A stretch of DNA of 47,997 nt. Source: Terriglobia bacterium (GTDB lineage: Bacteria > Acidobacteriota > Terriglobia > Bryobacterales > Bryobacteraceae). How positions within the stretch are numbered: position 1 is the stretch's first letter; each line of letters starts with the position of its first letter. The DNA lies in contig JAJPHS010000038.1 of assembly GCA_021325175.1 (NCBI GenBank), forward strand, positions 1-47,997, given 5' to 3'. Of this stretch, positions 8,191 to 16,968 are shown piece after piece. Below the pieces are notes generated by a model. It was not told the origin of the DNA. It was given only the letters and a program-made list of their open reading frames with translations, and ran no database searches. The position numbers were made by a program, and so were the translations under genes.

Positions 8191-9536
8191 AGTCCGGACC
8201 CCCAGGAATCCGATAGCGCCGGCAGCATCGTTTCCCTTCCACCGGGGGTCAGGCACACGCGGCTCACCAGCACGAACGCGATCGCCATATGCACCGCTGA
8301 GGCGATCAGAGACGCGATCGCCGCGCCGGTCAGCCCAAAGCGCGGAACCAGAATCGCGCAACCGATGGCGTTGGTTGCCACCACTGCGACGAACATCGGC
8401 ACCTGAACGCGAAATCTCTTCGAGCTGTCGAGGCCTCCCATCAGCAGCGAGGCCACCGCGCTGCATCCGCTCGCCGCCGTCAGCCACACCAGCACTCCCG
8501 CGTACGAGGCGTAGTCAGGTCCATAAAGTACCAGCAGCACCTGCGAGCCGAGCCATAGGATTCCGAGCGTCGCCAGCACTCCCAGGGCGGCGGCCATGCC
8601 GCCCATCTTGGCCAGCAGCGATCGAAACGAGTCCATTTTGCCGTTGACGTAATAGCGCGCCAGCTTCGGCACCGCCGCGGCGCGCATCGCGTCGACCACG
8701 GTGCTGATCGCGGTCATTGTGTACGCCATGATCGAAAACACGCCGAGGTCGGTCTCGCCCATCGCCGATTGCACGAAGTAGCGCGGCACGTTCATGTTCA
8801 GCGATGCGAGCGTCATCACGATTCCCAGCGGAAACGCGATCCGCGTCAGCGTCCATTGCCGCGAAAACGTGTAGCGCGGCTTCAGCAGCTTCCAGCGTTC
8901 GATCCAGCCCGGCGTCTGGGCCTCGGTTGCCAGAAAACGCTGCCCGCGCCGCGCGTCGAACAACAGCAGCGACGTGAACCAGGCCAGCGCCATCGCGCTC
9001 ACGCCCCACAAAACGTCGCGCGTGAAGTAGAGCGCGGTGCTCATGGCGGTCACGCTTAGCGCGCCGCGAATCATCATCGACGTGCCGGTCTGATCCAGGT
9101 GATCGTGCAACTGGAACAGGCCGTAGAATACGTCGCTCATCGATTCGATGGACTTGGCCACCGCCACCGCGATCACCACCAGCATCGTCTTGGGCTCATG
9201 CGAGATGACGCCGGCGATGGCGACAATGACGAAAAACGCCAGCGTCGTCGTAACCGTTCGCAGCCCCAGATATTCGGAAAAACGATAGGCGCGATGCACG
9301 TCGGTCGCCTGCACCACCTTCAGTTGCAGGTTCGCCAGCATGATCACCGGAGTCGAAATCGCCAGACCGAGGGAAAATTGCCCCACCATCAGCGGGGTGG
9401 TCAGCTTCGCCAGCACGATGATGATCGCCCACTGACAAAGCGCGTAGAATATGTTTCCCACCAGCGTCCACATGAAGTTCCGCCGGAGGGACAACCCCGC
9501 GCTCGCCGTCAGCGGAGTTCCGACCGAAGCCGTCAT
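8187..9536 (-). CDS. Wzx-type oligosaccharide flippase (MATE-like/polysaccharide biosynthesis family)
   Basis: 449 residues, about a dozen predicted membrane segments spread over the whole length (for example NIFYALCQWAIIIVLAKL, TLAFFVIVAIAGVI, VLATLGILWLGSQVLLVLYG, AIASLIASAVHMAIAFVLV). Pattern and length match the polysaccharide transporter family that flips undecaprenyl-linked repeat units to the periplasm. ATG at 9536 overlaps the upstream Wzz-kinase stop by 4 bases, and its own stop overlaps the polymerase start the same way, so Wzz, Wzx and Wzy are translationally coupled. Substrate specificity cannot be predicted. Confidence 0.88.
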   Translation of the reverse strand: MTASVGTPLTASAGLSLRRNFMWTLVGNIFYALCQWAIIIVLAKLTTPLMVGQFSLGLAISTPVIMLANLQLKVVQATDVHRAYRFSEYLGLRTVTTTLAFFVIVAIAGVISHEPKTMLVVIAVAVAKSIESMSDVFYGLFQLHDHLDQTGTSMMIRGALSVTAMSTALYFTRDVLWGVSAMALAWFTSLLLFDARRGQRFLATEAQTPGWIERWKLLKPRYTFSRQWTLTRIAFPLGIVMTLASLNMNVPRYFVQSAMGETDLGVFSIMAYTMTAISTVVDAMRAAAVPKLARYYVNGKMDSFRSLLAKMGGMAAALGVLATLGILWLGSQVLLVLYGPDYASYAGVLVWLTAASGCSAVASLLMGGLDSSKRFRVQVPMFVAVVATNAIGCAILVPRFGLTGAAIASLIASAVHMAIAFVLVSRVCLTPGGRETMLPALSDSWGSGL

Positions 9537-11836
9537 TGGTTTTGCGATACTCCGTGAGCCAGCACCACGCGCGTTTCATCCGTCGCGTAGCCGTACCGGC
9601 CGCGATAGGCGTAATCGCCGTAGCCGCCCGGCGATTTCGGATTCCAGTCGTTCAGGATCGTCCCCAGAATGGGAATGCGATCGCGCACCAGCTGATCCAC
9701 CACCGCAAGCGCCGTGCGGCGATCGGTGTGATTTGCGCGGAACACCAGAATGACGCCGTCGGCGCTGCGCGCCATCACCCGCGCATCGGCGAACTCCAGT
9801 GTCGGCGGCGCATCGATGATCACGTGATCGAAATCCTCGCGCAGCCGATCGAGCAGCCGCACCACGCGCGGGGAATAAAGATAATTGAAAATGCCGTCCG
9901 GGCACGGACCGCTTGGCATCAGAAACAGGTTCGGGATCGAGGTCCGCTGCACCAGTTGCTCCATCGGAAGATCGAGCACCGATTCCTTCTCGCATAGCAG
10001 ATCGCTGAACCCGGAAGAATTCACCACGTCGAAGATGTCGTGCAGCCGCGGCCGCCGCAAATCCCCGTCGATCAGCACAACGCGGTGCTTGATTTCGGCA
10101 AGGGCGATCGCCAGATTGCTCGAAACCGTGGTTTTTCCTTCTCCCGGCCGCGGGCTGGTCACCACAAACACGCGCGGGCTCTCGCCGTTGCGCGACGGCA
10201 GCAGAATCGAGGCCAGCACGGCGCGGAACGATTCCGAGAATTCGGAATCTTTCTGTTCCCAGGCGATGCGCTCCACGCGCGCGTCCTTGCCCGCGGCGCG
10301 AAGCAATCGCGCGCTCACGGCGCCCAGCCGCGGCGCCTGCGGAATCGTCCCCAGCTCCGTCAGCAGCGGGCTGATCGTGACCATCTCGCCCGGCGAGCGA
10401 ATGCTGCGGTTACTCTGTTCGAGCAGCATCGCGCATCCGATGCCGCAGATCATTCCGGCAAACAAGCCGATCGCGATATTCAGCGGCGGATTCGGCTTAT
10501 AGGGCGCCGCCGGCGGCTCCGCTTTCCCCACCACCCGCACGTTCGTGGGGCGGATCGCTGACGCCACGCGCGCCTCGCTCACCTTCTGCACCATCGAGTC
10601 GTAAACCTGGCGCGTGGTGTCCAACTGATGCTTCAGCGCGTTGTAGTGATCAAGCTTTACTCCCAATTCCGCCACCACCGCCGCCTGCGCGCTGTACGCC
10701 TTGGTCAGCAGATCCTCGCGCTCCTTCGCCGCCGCATAATCGTTCTGCATCCGGCGGTGCGTGGTCGCGGTCTGCCGCTTCAGCAGATTCTCCATGTCGG
10801 TGATCTGCGCCTGAAGCTGTACGATCTTCGGATTTTCCGGAGTGTAGATGGTCTTCAGTTCCGCCAGCTTCTGCCGCAGATCGCTCAGCTTCATTTCGTA
10901 CTGCGCCGTCGCCGGATTTTCGGCCACTCCGTCGCTGTCCCCGCTGCTGGAGAGCTGATAGAGCGGCTCTTTCGCGATGCGGTCGGCTTGCGCCTGGGCG
11001 AGCGAGGTTTGCAGCAGCCGCAGCTTTTGCGCCGCGATATTTTCCTGTCCGTCGGTGATCAACAGTCCCGCCTGACGCTGATAATTGGTCAGCGCGGCCT
11101 GATCGCGGTCCAGCTGCGCCTTCACGTCGTTCAACTGCGGATCGAGCCACTGCTTCACCTGCTCGGCCGCGTGCCAGCGCGACTCCACGTTCTGCGCCTG
11201 GAAAACCTCCACCAGCGCGTTCGGAAAATCGGCGGCGAGTTGCGGATCGGTGGAATCAAAAACGATCTCGATAATGCGGCCCTGCCGCGGCGGAATGATC
11301 TTCAGGTTCTGCTTGGCCTGCTGCACCGCGGCCGTCAGCGGCGCCTGCGGAGGCACCGGCGGCAGCGCCAGAAGCTTGCGCACCCGATCCGTCAGCCCCG
11401 AATGCGGCAGAAAATCCGGGCGCTGATCCAGGTTGAGCTTCTTCACCACCTGCTCGATCAACGCGTCCTGCTCAAGAATTTGCGCCTGCGTTTGAACGTA
11501 GGCGTCATTGCCGAAATTGGAAGATGTCGCCGTCGGATCGATATCCTTCAGGTTCAGAAAGTTTTCATTGACGTCCTGAACCTCGATTGAGGTTTGCCCC
11601 TGATAAACGCGCGGGGAAAGATAGGCGAGGATTCCGCCGGCCAGGACGCCGGCCGCCAGGAACGCTCCCACCGTCCATTTGCGGCGCCATAAAGTGTGCA
11701 GATAATCTACCGGCGTAATCTCCGCCTCTTCCAGCGGTTCGTTGGGCGTGATCACGTAGGGGACCGGCCATCGTCCCGTTTTGCCCGGCAGGGCCTTCGG
11801 CTTTGCTTCCGGCGTATATCCGTTTATGTTTCGCAT
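9533..11836 (-). CDS. Wzz chain-length regulator fused to BY-kinase (GumC/CpsD type)
   Basis: 767 residues. N-terminal Wzz domain with TM1 (about 54-73), a long periplasmic coiled-coil-rich part, and TM2 near 450-470 after the PxxP-like GKAEPPAAPYKPNPP. Then a cytoplasmic tyrosine autokinase: Walker A SPRPGEGKTTVSSN (about 560-573), Walker A' VLIDGDLRRPRL, Walker B HVIIDAPPTLEFADA. The tail GGYGDYAYRGRYGYATDE supplies the Tyr cluster whose phosphorylation controls polymer length. One-piece fusions are usual outside Firmicutes. ATG 11836 is chosen; a GTG at 11875 lies inside the upstream gene. A GGAGG lies about 13 bases before the ATG. Confidence 0.93.
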   Translation of the reverse strand: MRNINGYTPEAKPKALPGKTGRWPVPYVITPNEPLEEAEITPVDYLHTLWRRKWTVGAFLAAGVLAGGILAYLSPRVYQGQTSIEVQDVNENFLNLKDIDPTATSSNFGNDAYVQTQAQILEQDALIEQVVKKLNLDQRPDFLPHSGLTDRVRKLLALPPVPPQAPLTAAVQQAKQNLKIIPPRQGRIIEIVFDSTDPQLAADFPNALVEVFQAQNVESRWHAAEQVKQWLDPQLNDVKAQLDRDQAALTNYQRQAGLLITDGQENIAAQKLRLLQTSLAQAQADRIAKEPLYQLSSSGDSDGVAENPATAQYEMKLSDLRQKLAELKTIYTPENPKIVQLQAQITDMENLLKRQTATTHRRMQNDYAAAKEREDLLTKAYSAQAAVVAELGVKLDHYNALKHQLDTTRQVYDSMVQKVSEARVASAIRPTNVRVVGKAEPPAAPYKPNPPLNIAIGLFAGMICGIGCAMLLEQSNRSIRSPGEMVTISPLLTELGTIPQAPRLGAVSARLLRAAGKDARVERIAWEQKDSEFSESFRAVLASILLPSRNGESPRVFVVTSPRPGEGKTTVSSNLAIALAEIKHRVVLIDGDLRRPRLHDIFDVVNSSGFSDLLCEKESVLDLPMEQLVQRTSIPNLFLMPSGPCPDGIFNYLYSPRVVRLLDRLREDFDHVIIDAPPTLEFADARVMARSADGVILVFRANHTDRRTALAVVDQLVRDRIPILGTILNDWNPKSPGGYGDYAYRGRYGYATDETRVVLAHGVSQNQ

Positions 11837-11859
11837 TTTCAAAAAAATTCCTCCGAAAT

Positions 11860-12798
11860 CTAGAAGGTGCGCCACACGGCCACGCCAACCGCCGCCGACA
11901 GCGCCGCCTCGGCGATCTTCGCGCCCGCCTTCTTGGGCGTGCTGTCCGGCACGAACAAGATGTCATCGGCCCGCAGCGTGATATCTTCCGCTTTGCCTTC
12001 CTGAATTTTTCTGAGGTTCACCGCGATTTCTTTCCGCTCCGTCGATCCCGGCACCAGCCTCAGGATCTTGGCGTCCTGCGGTTTCGGCTGCGGTCCGAGC
12101 CCTTCGGCCATGGCCAGCGCCTCCAGCGCGGAGATGTTCTGGCGATTCGTCAGCAGGATCGGTCCCGGCTTCTTCACGTCGCCGATCACGGAAACGTGGT
12201 CGGCCGGAGGCACCGTGATCACGTCGTGCGGCTGGATTAAAATATTTTCCGCGGGATTTCTCGCCGCGAGAATATCGGGAATACTCACCTGCGCGACGTT
12301 GTATTTCCCCGTCGCATCGCGCGTGACATTGAGCAGCGGGATCGGCCCGCGGTCCACTTCCCGGGCGATCTTAATTGTCGTGCCCGCGTCCGGCCGCAAT
12401 CCGCCCGCGAGCGCGATCACTTCCATCAGCGTCTTGTTGCCTTGCAGTTGCCGCACGCCCGCCTGGTTCACCGCGCCCATCACCGTCACCGGCTGGCTGC
12501 CGTAATCGACGATATCGATCGACACCTGCGGGTGCAGCACCAGTTTTTTCAATCGCTCGGTGATCTCCGAGCGCAGCCCGTCCAGCGTCAATCCGGCCGC
12601 TTTCACTTTGCCGATCTCGGGCAGATCCAGATACCCCGCCGGATCCACTCGAAAAGGCTTGTCCGTGATTTCGTCGACGCCCAGCGCCCAGATCTTCAAT
12701 TGATCGTCCGGTCCCAGCACGTATTCGTGCGGCGCCGGCGTTGTCGTCGCCTGTCCCAGCGCGACTGCCGCGGCGAGAATTCCGATAGCGACCTTCAT
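11860..12798 (-). CDS. Wza-type polysaccharide export protein with SLBB domains
   Basis: 312 residues, first gene of the EPS operon. Signal peptide MKVAIGILAAAVALGQATT, then a polysaccharide export domain (PF02563) starting HEYVLGPDDQLKIWALG and including VDPAGYLDLPEIGKVKAAGLT, followed by two SLBB-like blocks (PVTVMGAVNQAGVRQLQGNKTLMEVIALAGG and HVSVIGDVKKPGPILLTNRQ segments). It should form the outer-membrane exit channel. The signal peptide has no lipobox cysteine, unlike E. coli Wza. ATG at 12798 has a very strong ribosome binding site (GGAGGAGG, 12803-12810 on the minus strand), which rules out the longer frame to 12978. The C-terminus ends with a small hydrophobic helix (AALSAAVGVAVWRTF), possibly the membrane-spanning helix. 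Confidence 0.92.
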   Translation of the reverse strand: MKVAIGILAAAVALGQATTTPAPHEYVLGPDDQLKIWALGVDEITDKPFRVDPAGYLDLPEIGKVKAAGLTLDGLRSEITERLKKLVLHPQVSIDIVDYGSQPVTVMGAVNQAGVRQLQGNKTLMEVIALAGGLRPDAGTTIKIAREVDRGPIPLLNVTRDATGKYNVAQVSIPDILAARNPAENILIQPHDVITVPPADHVSVIGDVKKPGPILLTNRQNISALEALAMAEGLGPQPKPQDAKILRLVPGSTERKEIAVNLRKIQEGKAEDITLRADDILFVPDSTPKKAGAKIAEAALSAAVGVAVWRTF

Positions 12799-12981
12799 TT
12801 TCCTCCTCCCACTTCCTCTGGCCCGCGGTCCGCTGATTCCAGTGCAACCCTGGAAGCTTTCTGGTGTTTTCTGGCGCTTCCGCGATCGGCGTTCGGGGTA
12901 TCCACTTGCTGCGCCGGTTCGGTCATCAAACAAATCCGCTATCCCGCGCGCGGCGAGACTACGAACCCGGTAACGCAAGGT

Positions 12982-12997
12982 TGCAAGACCCCTGCCA
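12982..12997 (-). promoter_or_regulatory. Sigma-54 (-24/-12) promoter for the EPS operon
   Basis: The minus strand reads TTGGCAGGGGTCTTGCAA. Against the sigma-54 consensus TGGCACG-N4-TTGCA it matches TGGCA and TTGCA with the exact 10-base spacing between the GG and GC dinucleotides; the only mismatch in the core is G for C at position 6. Predicted transcription start is near 12971, about 173 bases before the export gene ATG. A sigma-54 promoter needs an ATP-dependent enhancer-binding activator; none is encoded in the window. Confidence 0.62.
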
Positions 12998-13053
12998 ATT
13001 AGCGGACGCTGCGCCGGGCTTATCGAATCGAAGATTTACGGCTGCGTCTCCAG

Positions 13054-13083
13054 ACTACTGGTGGTAACTTGCGACTCAGTAGT
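13054..13083. promoter_or_regulatory. Inverted repeat ACTACTG-N16-CAGTAGT, candidate activator site
   Basis: Perfect 7-bp inverted repeat, centre near 13068. The centre is about 97 bases upstream of the predicted EPS transcription start, where enhancer sites of sigma-54 activators normally lie, and about 110 bases upstream of the histidine kinase ATG. It may bind an enhancer-binding protein or the NarL-type regulator encoded next door. No protein can be assigned from sequence. Confidence 0.4.
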
Positions 13084-13176
13084 GGTAGAGCCGTTCCTCC
13101 AATCGAGAGTACATTTTGCGCTTCGCTCGTCCAGCGCTATGGTAATGCTGTTGCAGCTAATCTGCGGCCGTGCTCC

Positions 13177-14358
13177 ATGCCGGAGAACTCGCAAAAAAGG
13201 TTTCACACGACGATAAAAGACCCCGCCGCCGACGCTTTGGACGCCCTCGCTCCCTATTCGCGCGAGCTTGTTACACGTTGGAACCACGCCCTGCGCGGCC
13301 TGGGACTAAGCGCTTCCGATTTCGCCGATCCCGCTCATCTGAACTTCGCCGCCGCCGCCGCCCGGCTTCGAAAGAGCACGTTTGCGTCGTTTCGCGCGGC
13401 GGCGCATAAGCGCGGATGCCTGCTGGCCGAGCGTGGCGCGCGCCTGGAGTCGGTGATCGCGGCCCTCGACCGGCTTCTGGAGATCTGCCTGTCCTACCTG
13501 ATCCGCGCCGCGCCCAATCGGGCCACGCGAATTCTCGCGCTGACCCGGCTTCACGCCTCGCTGCTTTTGACGCTTGTGGCCGGCTACACCGGCACGCCGA
13601 TGAGCCGCAAGGAAACGCTGGTCGAGGCGAGCGTTACCGAAGCCGAGCAGCGCTCCCACGGCGCCTCCGCCTACGTTACACGCGTCTATGAGCGCGAGCG
13701 CCGCCGCCTCTCGCACGATCTGCACGACGAGATCGGCCACGATCTTATCCTCCTCAAGCTGTATCTGGAAATGATCAGTCTGTCGTTAAAGAAAGAAGGA
13801 GCCCCCGCTATCGAGCCGCGCCTGAACGACGCCATTTCGATCGTCTCCCACGCCATCGATTCCGTGCGCCGCCTGGTCCTCGACCTGGGTCCTGCCGTGT
13901 TCGAGGAGCTGGGATTTTTACCAGCGATCAAATCCTACGCCGATCAGTTTTCTTCGCGCACCAAAATTAGCGTTACTGTTCAGGAAGGCTATTTGCCCGA
14001 AAATGTGCCGATGAGCCATCAGATCGCGCTCTACCGGTTGATGCAGGGCGCCTTATCGAACGTGCTCAAGCACTCCCACGCGCGCAACGTGAAAATTTCG
14101 ATTGGAAGCCGGAATGACTCTGTGCTTATTATGGTGATAGAAGACGACGGCGTCGGTTTTGATCCGGGGGCGAGGCCGCGTCGCCGCTCCTTCGGGCTGA
14201 CCGCAATGCGGGAGCGAGTCGAAGTTCTGGGAGGCCGGATCCACGTCCATTCACGGCGTCGGACGGCTGCGAGCAAAAAGCACGGAACCAGAATCGAAGT
14301 CGAACTGCCTCTGCGCGGCACCCGTGTGGAGGATTTGAAAGTCCGCCGTCAGGCATGA
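13177..14358 (+). CDS. NarL-type cytoplasmic sensor histidine kinase
   Basis: 393 residues. The N-terminal 170 residues are helical with no membrane segment and no recognisable PAS or GAF. The dimerisation/phosphoacceptor region is HisKA_3: ERRRLSHDLHDEIGHDLILLK, phospho-acceptor His183. The ATPase domain shows the N box (LSNVLKHSHARNVKISI), DDGVGFDPG and the G box SFGLTAMRERVEVLGG. It should phosphorylate the response regulator 17 bases downstream. ATG 13177 is the first ATG of the frame; the frame is open from a TTG at 13069 but the added residues are not convincing. The ribosome binding site is weak. Divergent to the EPS operon, so a role in controlling it is plausible but not shown. Confidence 0.85.
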   Translation: MPENSQKRFHTTIKDPAADALDALAPYSRELVTRWNHALRGLGLSASDFADPAHLNFAAAAARLRKSTFASFRAAAHKRGCLLAERGARLESVIAALDRLLEICLSYLIRAAPNRATRILALTRLHASLLLTLVAGYTGTPMSRKETLVEASVTEAEQRSHGASAYVTRVYERERRRLSHDLHDEIGHDLILLKLYLEMISLSLKKEGAPAIEPRLNDAISIVSHAIDSVRRLVLDLGPAVFEELGFLPAIKSYADQFSSRTKISVTVQEGYLPENVPMSHQIALYRLMQGALSNVLKHSHARNVKISIGSRNDSVLIMVIEDDGVGFDPGARPRRRSFGLTAMRERVEVLGGRIHVHSRRRTAASKKHGTRIEVELPLRGTRVEDLKVRRQA

Positions 14359-14375
14359 AGTCGAGGTGAGCGCGT

Positions 14376-15026
14376 ATGGCCAAAAAGGTTCGGGTTTTGA
14401 TTTGCGATGATCACGCGCTCTTTCGCGAAGGCGTGAAGACCATTCTCAGTTCCCAGTCCGATTTCGAAGTGATCGGCGAAGCCGACGACGGCCGCCAGGG
14501 CGTTGAACTTGCCGTGCGTCTTCACCCCGATGTTGTGCTGATGGACATCTCCATGCCGGTTTTGAAGGGATTCGACGCCGCGCGGCGCATCAAGAAAGAA
14601 CGTCCCGACGTCAAGGTCCTGATCCTCACCGTTTACGACGACGAAGATCTGGTCGCGCGATGCCTGGACGCCGGCGCGTCCGGCTACGTTTTGAAGGATT
14701 CCCCGCCGGCGCAGTTAACCTACGCCATCGAAGCCGTCAGCCGCGGCCAGCAGTACATGAGCCCGCGCGTGCTCACCGGCGTGGTTCGCCAATTTATGGC
14801 GCATCCGGCCGAGCCGAAAACCGGCTACGATCTTTTGAGCGATCGCGAGCGGGAAGTTCTGGTTCTGCTCGCCGAAGGGAGCTCGCTCAAGGACATCGCG
14901 CGCAAATTAAATCTGAGCGTCAAAACCATCGACGCCCACAAATACAATCTGATGCGCAAATTGAATCTGCACGATCGCAGCGAATTAATCCGCTATGCGA
15001 TCCGCAAGCGCCTGGTCGAAGCATAG
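14376..15026 (+). CDS. NarL/FixJ-family response regulator
   Basis: 216 residues. Receiver domain with acidic pair D11-D12, phospho-acceptor Asp57 (VVLMDISMP), Thr in LILTVYDD and Lys in YVLKDSPP. LuxR-type DNA-binding domain at about 150-212 (LSDREREVLVLLAEG, KDIARKLNLSVKTIDAHKYNLMRKL). GAGGTGA lies 8-14 bases before the ATG. Partner of the adjacent kinase by position and subfamily. The linker is ordinary and there is no sigma-54 interaction domain, so it cannot itself be the activator of the sigma-54 promoter upstream of EPS. Confidence 0.93.
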   Translation: MAKKVRVLICDDHALFREGVKTILSSQSDFEVIGEADDGRQGVELAVRLHPDVVLMDISMPVLKGFDAARRIKKERPDVKVLILTVYDDEDLVARCLDAGASGYVLKDSPPAQLTYAIEAVSRGQQYMSPRVLTGVVRQFMAHPAEPKTGYDLLSDREREVLVLLAEGSSLKDIARKLNLSVKTIDAHKYNLMRKLNLHDRSELIRYAIRKRLVEA

Positions 15027-15028
15027 AG

Positions 15029-16003
15029 TTACAGCGCGGCCAGTGCTTGGTAATCGACGTTGCCGCCCGAAATAATCACGCCGATGCGTTCAATTCCGGC
15101 GGGCAATTTCTTGAACAGCACCGCCGCCGCGCCCACCGCCCCGCTCGGCTCGACCACGATCTTCATCCGCATCATCAAAAACTTAACCGTTTCACGGATC
15201 TCGTCTTCGCTCACCAGCAGCATCGCTTCCACATTGCGCCGCAGAATCGGAAACGTCAGCGCACCGGGGCTTGTGGTTCGCAGCCCGTCGGCAATGGTGG
15301 ATGGCGTTTCGATCTTCACCCGTTCGCCCGCGGCAAACGACAGATAGGTATCGTTGGCCAGCTCCGGTTCAATTCCGAAGACGCGAATCGCCGGCCGCAG
15401 ATGCCGCGCCGCGATGGAGGATCCGGCGCATAATCCGCCGCCGCCGACGCAGACCACCAGCGCGTCCAGATCGGGAACCTCTTCGAGCAGTTCCCGCGCC
15501 GCCGTGCCTTGTCCCGCGATCGTCCATGGATGATCATACGGCGGCACGATGGTTGCGCCGGTCTCGCGCGCGATCCTCTCGCTGATTTGCTCGCGCGTTT
15601 CGCCGCCGAACCGGTCGTAGGAAACGATCTTCGCTCCGCGCGCCCGCGTGCCTTCGATCTTCGCCTTGGGCGCATCCTCCGGCATCACCAGCGTCGCCGG
15701 AACGCCCACAACCTCCGCCGCGATCGCCACCGCCTGCGCGTGATTTCCGGAGGAATGCGAAACGACGCCCTTCGCAAGCTGTTCCTTGGGAATCGACAGG
15801 ATGAAATTCGAGGCGCCGCGAATCTTGAACGCGCCGCCCGTTTGAAAATTTTCGCACTTAAAAAATACGGAAGCGCCGGCGCGCGCATCGATCGAACGCG
15901 AGGTCAGCACGGGAGTGCGCTTGGCGATCGGCCGGATGCGCTCGGCCGCCCGGCGAATATCCTCGAAGGTGACTTCAGTAACCGGCGTGCTTGTCGACGA
16001 CAT
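15029..16003 (-). CDS. Threonine/serine dehydratase or serine racemase-like PLP enzyme
   Basis: 324 residues, fold type II PLP enzyme. The PLP lysine is K60 in NFQTGGAFKIRGASNF; SSGNHAQAVA is the substrate loop, VGGGGLCAGSS the phosphate-binding Gly loop, and ISGGNVD the C-terminal motif. Length and absence of an ACT regulatory domain fit catabolic threonine dehydratase, serine racemase or threo-3-hydroxyaspartate ammonia-lyase rather than biosynthetic IlvA. The ATG at 16003 overlaps the upstream dehydrogenase by 29 bases, so they form a two-gene operon. Which substrate is used cannot be decided from the motifs. Ends 3 bases from the convergent response regulator. Confidence 0.88.
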   Translation of the reverse strand: MSSTSTPVTEVTFEDIRRAAERIRPIAKRTPVLTSRSIDARAGASVFFKCENFQTGGAFKIRGASNFILSIPKEQLAKGVVSHSSGNHAQAVAIAAEVVGVPATLVMPEDAPKAKIEGTRARGAKIVSYDRFGGETREQISERIARETGATIVPPYDHPWTIAGQGTAARELLEEVPDLDALVVCVGGGGLCAGSSIAARHLRPAIRVFGIEPELANDTYLSFAAGERVKIETPSTIADGLRTTSPGALTFPILRRNVEAMLLVSEDEIRETVKFLMMRMKIVVEPSGAVGAAAVLFKKLPAGIERIGVIISGGNVDYQALAAL

Positions 16004-16904
16004 TTTGAAGCGGTTCGCCTTTCACGAAACGATCGAAATTTTCCACAAAAAATTGCAGCGCGCGCTCCCGCAGATCGGGCAGAAAATCGGCGCTATGCGG
16101 CGAAATCAGCACGTTTTCCAGCTCGAAAAACGGCGAATTGGCGGGGAGCGGCTCGGTTTCGAAGACGTCCAGGGCCGCGCCGCGAATCTTCTTTTCCTTC
16201 AACGCGGCGATCAGCGATTTTTCGTCGATCACCGGTCCGCGGCCGACGTTGATGATCACTGCCGTCTTTTTCATCGCCGCGATTTCGGCCGCGCCGATCA
16301 TGCCGCGCGTCTCGCGCGTTAACGGCGCGCAAACGGCCGCGAAATCGCACTGCGATAAGACCTCGCGCAGCTTGGCGTTCTCGCCGCGCCGGATGGTCAA
16401 AATTTTCATCCCGAACGCCCGCGCCCGTTCCTCCGCCGCATGCCCAATCGAGCCGTAGCCGATAATCGCCAGCGTCTGCCCGTACAATTCTCCGTGCTCG
16501 GCCGGCTTCCACGCATGCGCGCGCTGATCATCCAGATTCTTGCGCATATCGTAGGTGAAAAAAAGCATCGCGCCGACGATCCATTCGCCTAGCGGCCGCG
16601 CGAACACGCCCCGCCCGTTGGTCAGCGGCACCTTGCTGGCGGCGATCTCCGGCGATAAGACCTTCTCGACTCCCGCCGCCGGCGAATGCACCCAGCGCAG
16701 GCGCTTTCCCTGACGAAATGCCTCCTGAAACAGTTCGCCGTTGCGAAAATCGCCGTTGAGCAGAACGTCGGCTTCCGGCGCCACTCGCAGCACCTCGCTT
16801 CGATCATTAGTTACGATCATTCGCGCCTTTTGATTGATCTGCGCCAGGGGCGTCAGATAAGGCGCTGCCGGATCGGCCACCACAAGCAAAGTAAGTTCGG
16901 ACAC
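15975..16904 (-). CDS. D-2-hydroxyacid dehydrogenase, NAD-dependent
   Basis: 309 residues. NAD-binding motif LAIIGYGSIGHAAEERARAFGMKI; catalytic Arg in INVGRGPVIDE, Glu in DVFETEPLP, His in LISPHSADFLP. The family reduces 2-keto acids or oxidises D-2-hydroxyacids; the substrate is not predictable here. The start is GTG at 16904, supported by an AGGAA five bases upstream and by a normal N-terminus (SELTLLVVADPAAPYL). Its stop lies inside the dehydratase gene, so the pair may work on the same hydroxy/keto acid route, for example serine or hydroxyaspartate turnover (inference). Divergent from the kinase operon across 101 bases. Confidence 0.88.
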   Translation of the reverse strand: MSELTLLVVADPAAPYLTPLAQINQKARMIVTNDRSEVLRVAPEADVLLNGDFRNGELFQEAFRQGKRLRWVHSPAAGVEKVLSPEIAASKVPLTNGRGVFARPLGEWIVGAMLFFTYDMRKNLDDQRAHAWKPAEHGELYGQTLAIIGYGSIGHAAEERARAFGMKILTIRRGENAKLREVLSQCDFAAVCAPLTRETRGMIGAAEIAAMKKTAVIINVGRGPVIDEKSLIAALKEKKIRGAALDVFETEPLPANSPFFELENVLISPHSADFLPDLRERALQFFVENFDRFVKGEPLQNVVDKHAGY

Positions 16905-16968
16905 AAATTCCTAGAATAGCCGGAATCGGCGGCGTAAACCGGCGGCCGCGCCTTTTTTGCGCTATTCA

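Larger units (their letters stand above)
12799..13176. other. 378-base intergenic control region between the EPS operon and the histidine kinase
   Basis: No gene is supported here. Frames that enter it from both flanks look like read-through without conserved sequence. It holds a sigma-54 type element on the minus strand (12982-12997), a 7-bp inverted repeat (13054-13060 and 13077-13083) and the strong ribosome binding site of the export gene. The transcript from the sigma-54 element would have a leader of about 170 bases. No clear sigma-70 promoter for the kinase was found. Confidence 0.7.

Noticed and set aside
10628..11590. 320-codon plus-strand frame opposite the Wzz-kinase gene
   Set aside because: Leu/Arg repeats from antisense reading of Ala/Gln-rich coiled coil; no start signal.
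13069..13176. N-terminal extension of the histidine kinase from a TTG
   Set aside because: It would read through the inverted repeat and adds unconserved sequence; ATG 13177 is more economical.
16951..16960. T-run (CCTTTTTTGC) as a terminator between divergent genes
   Set aside because: No stem precedes it in either direction, and terminators are not expected between divergent starts.
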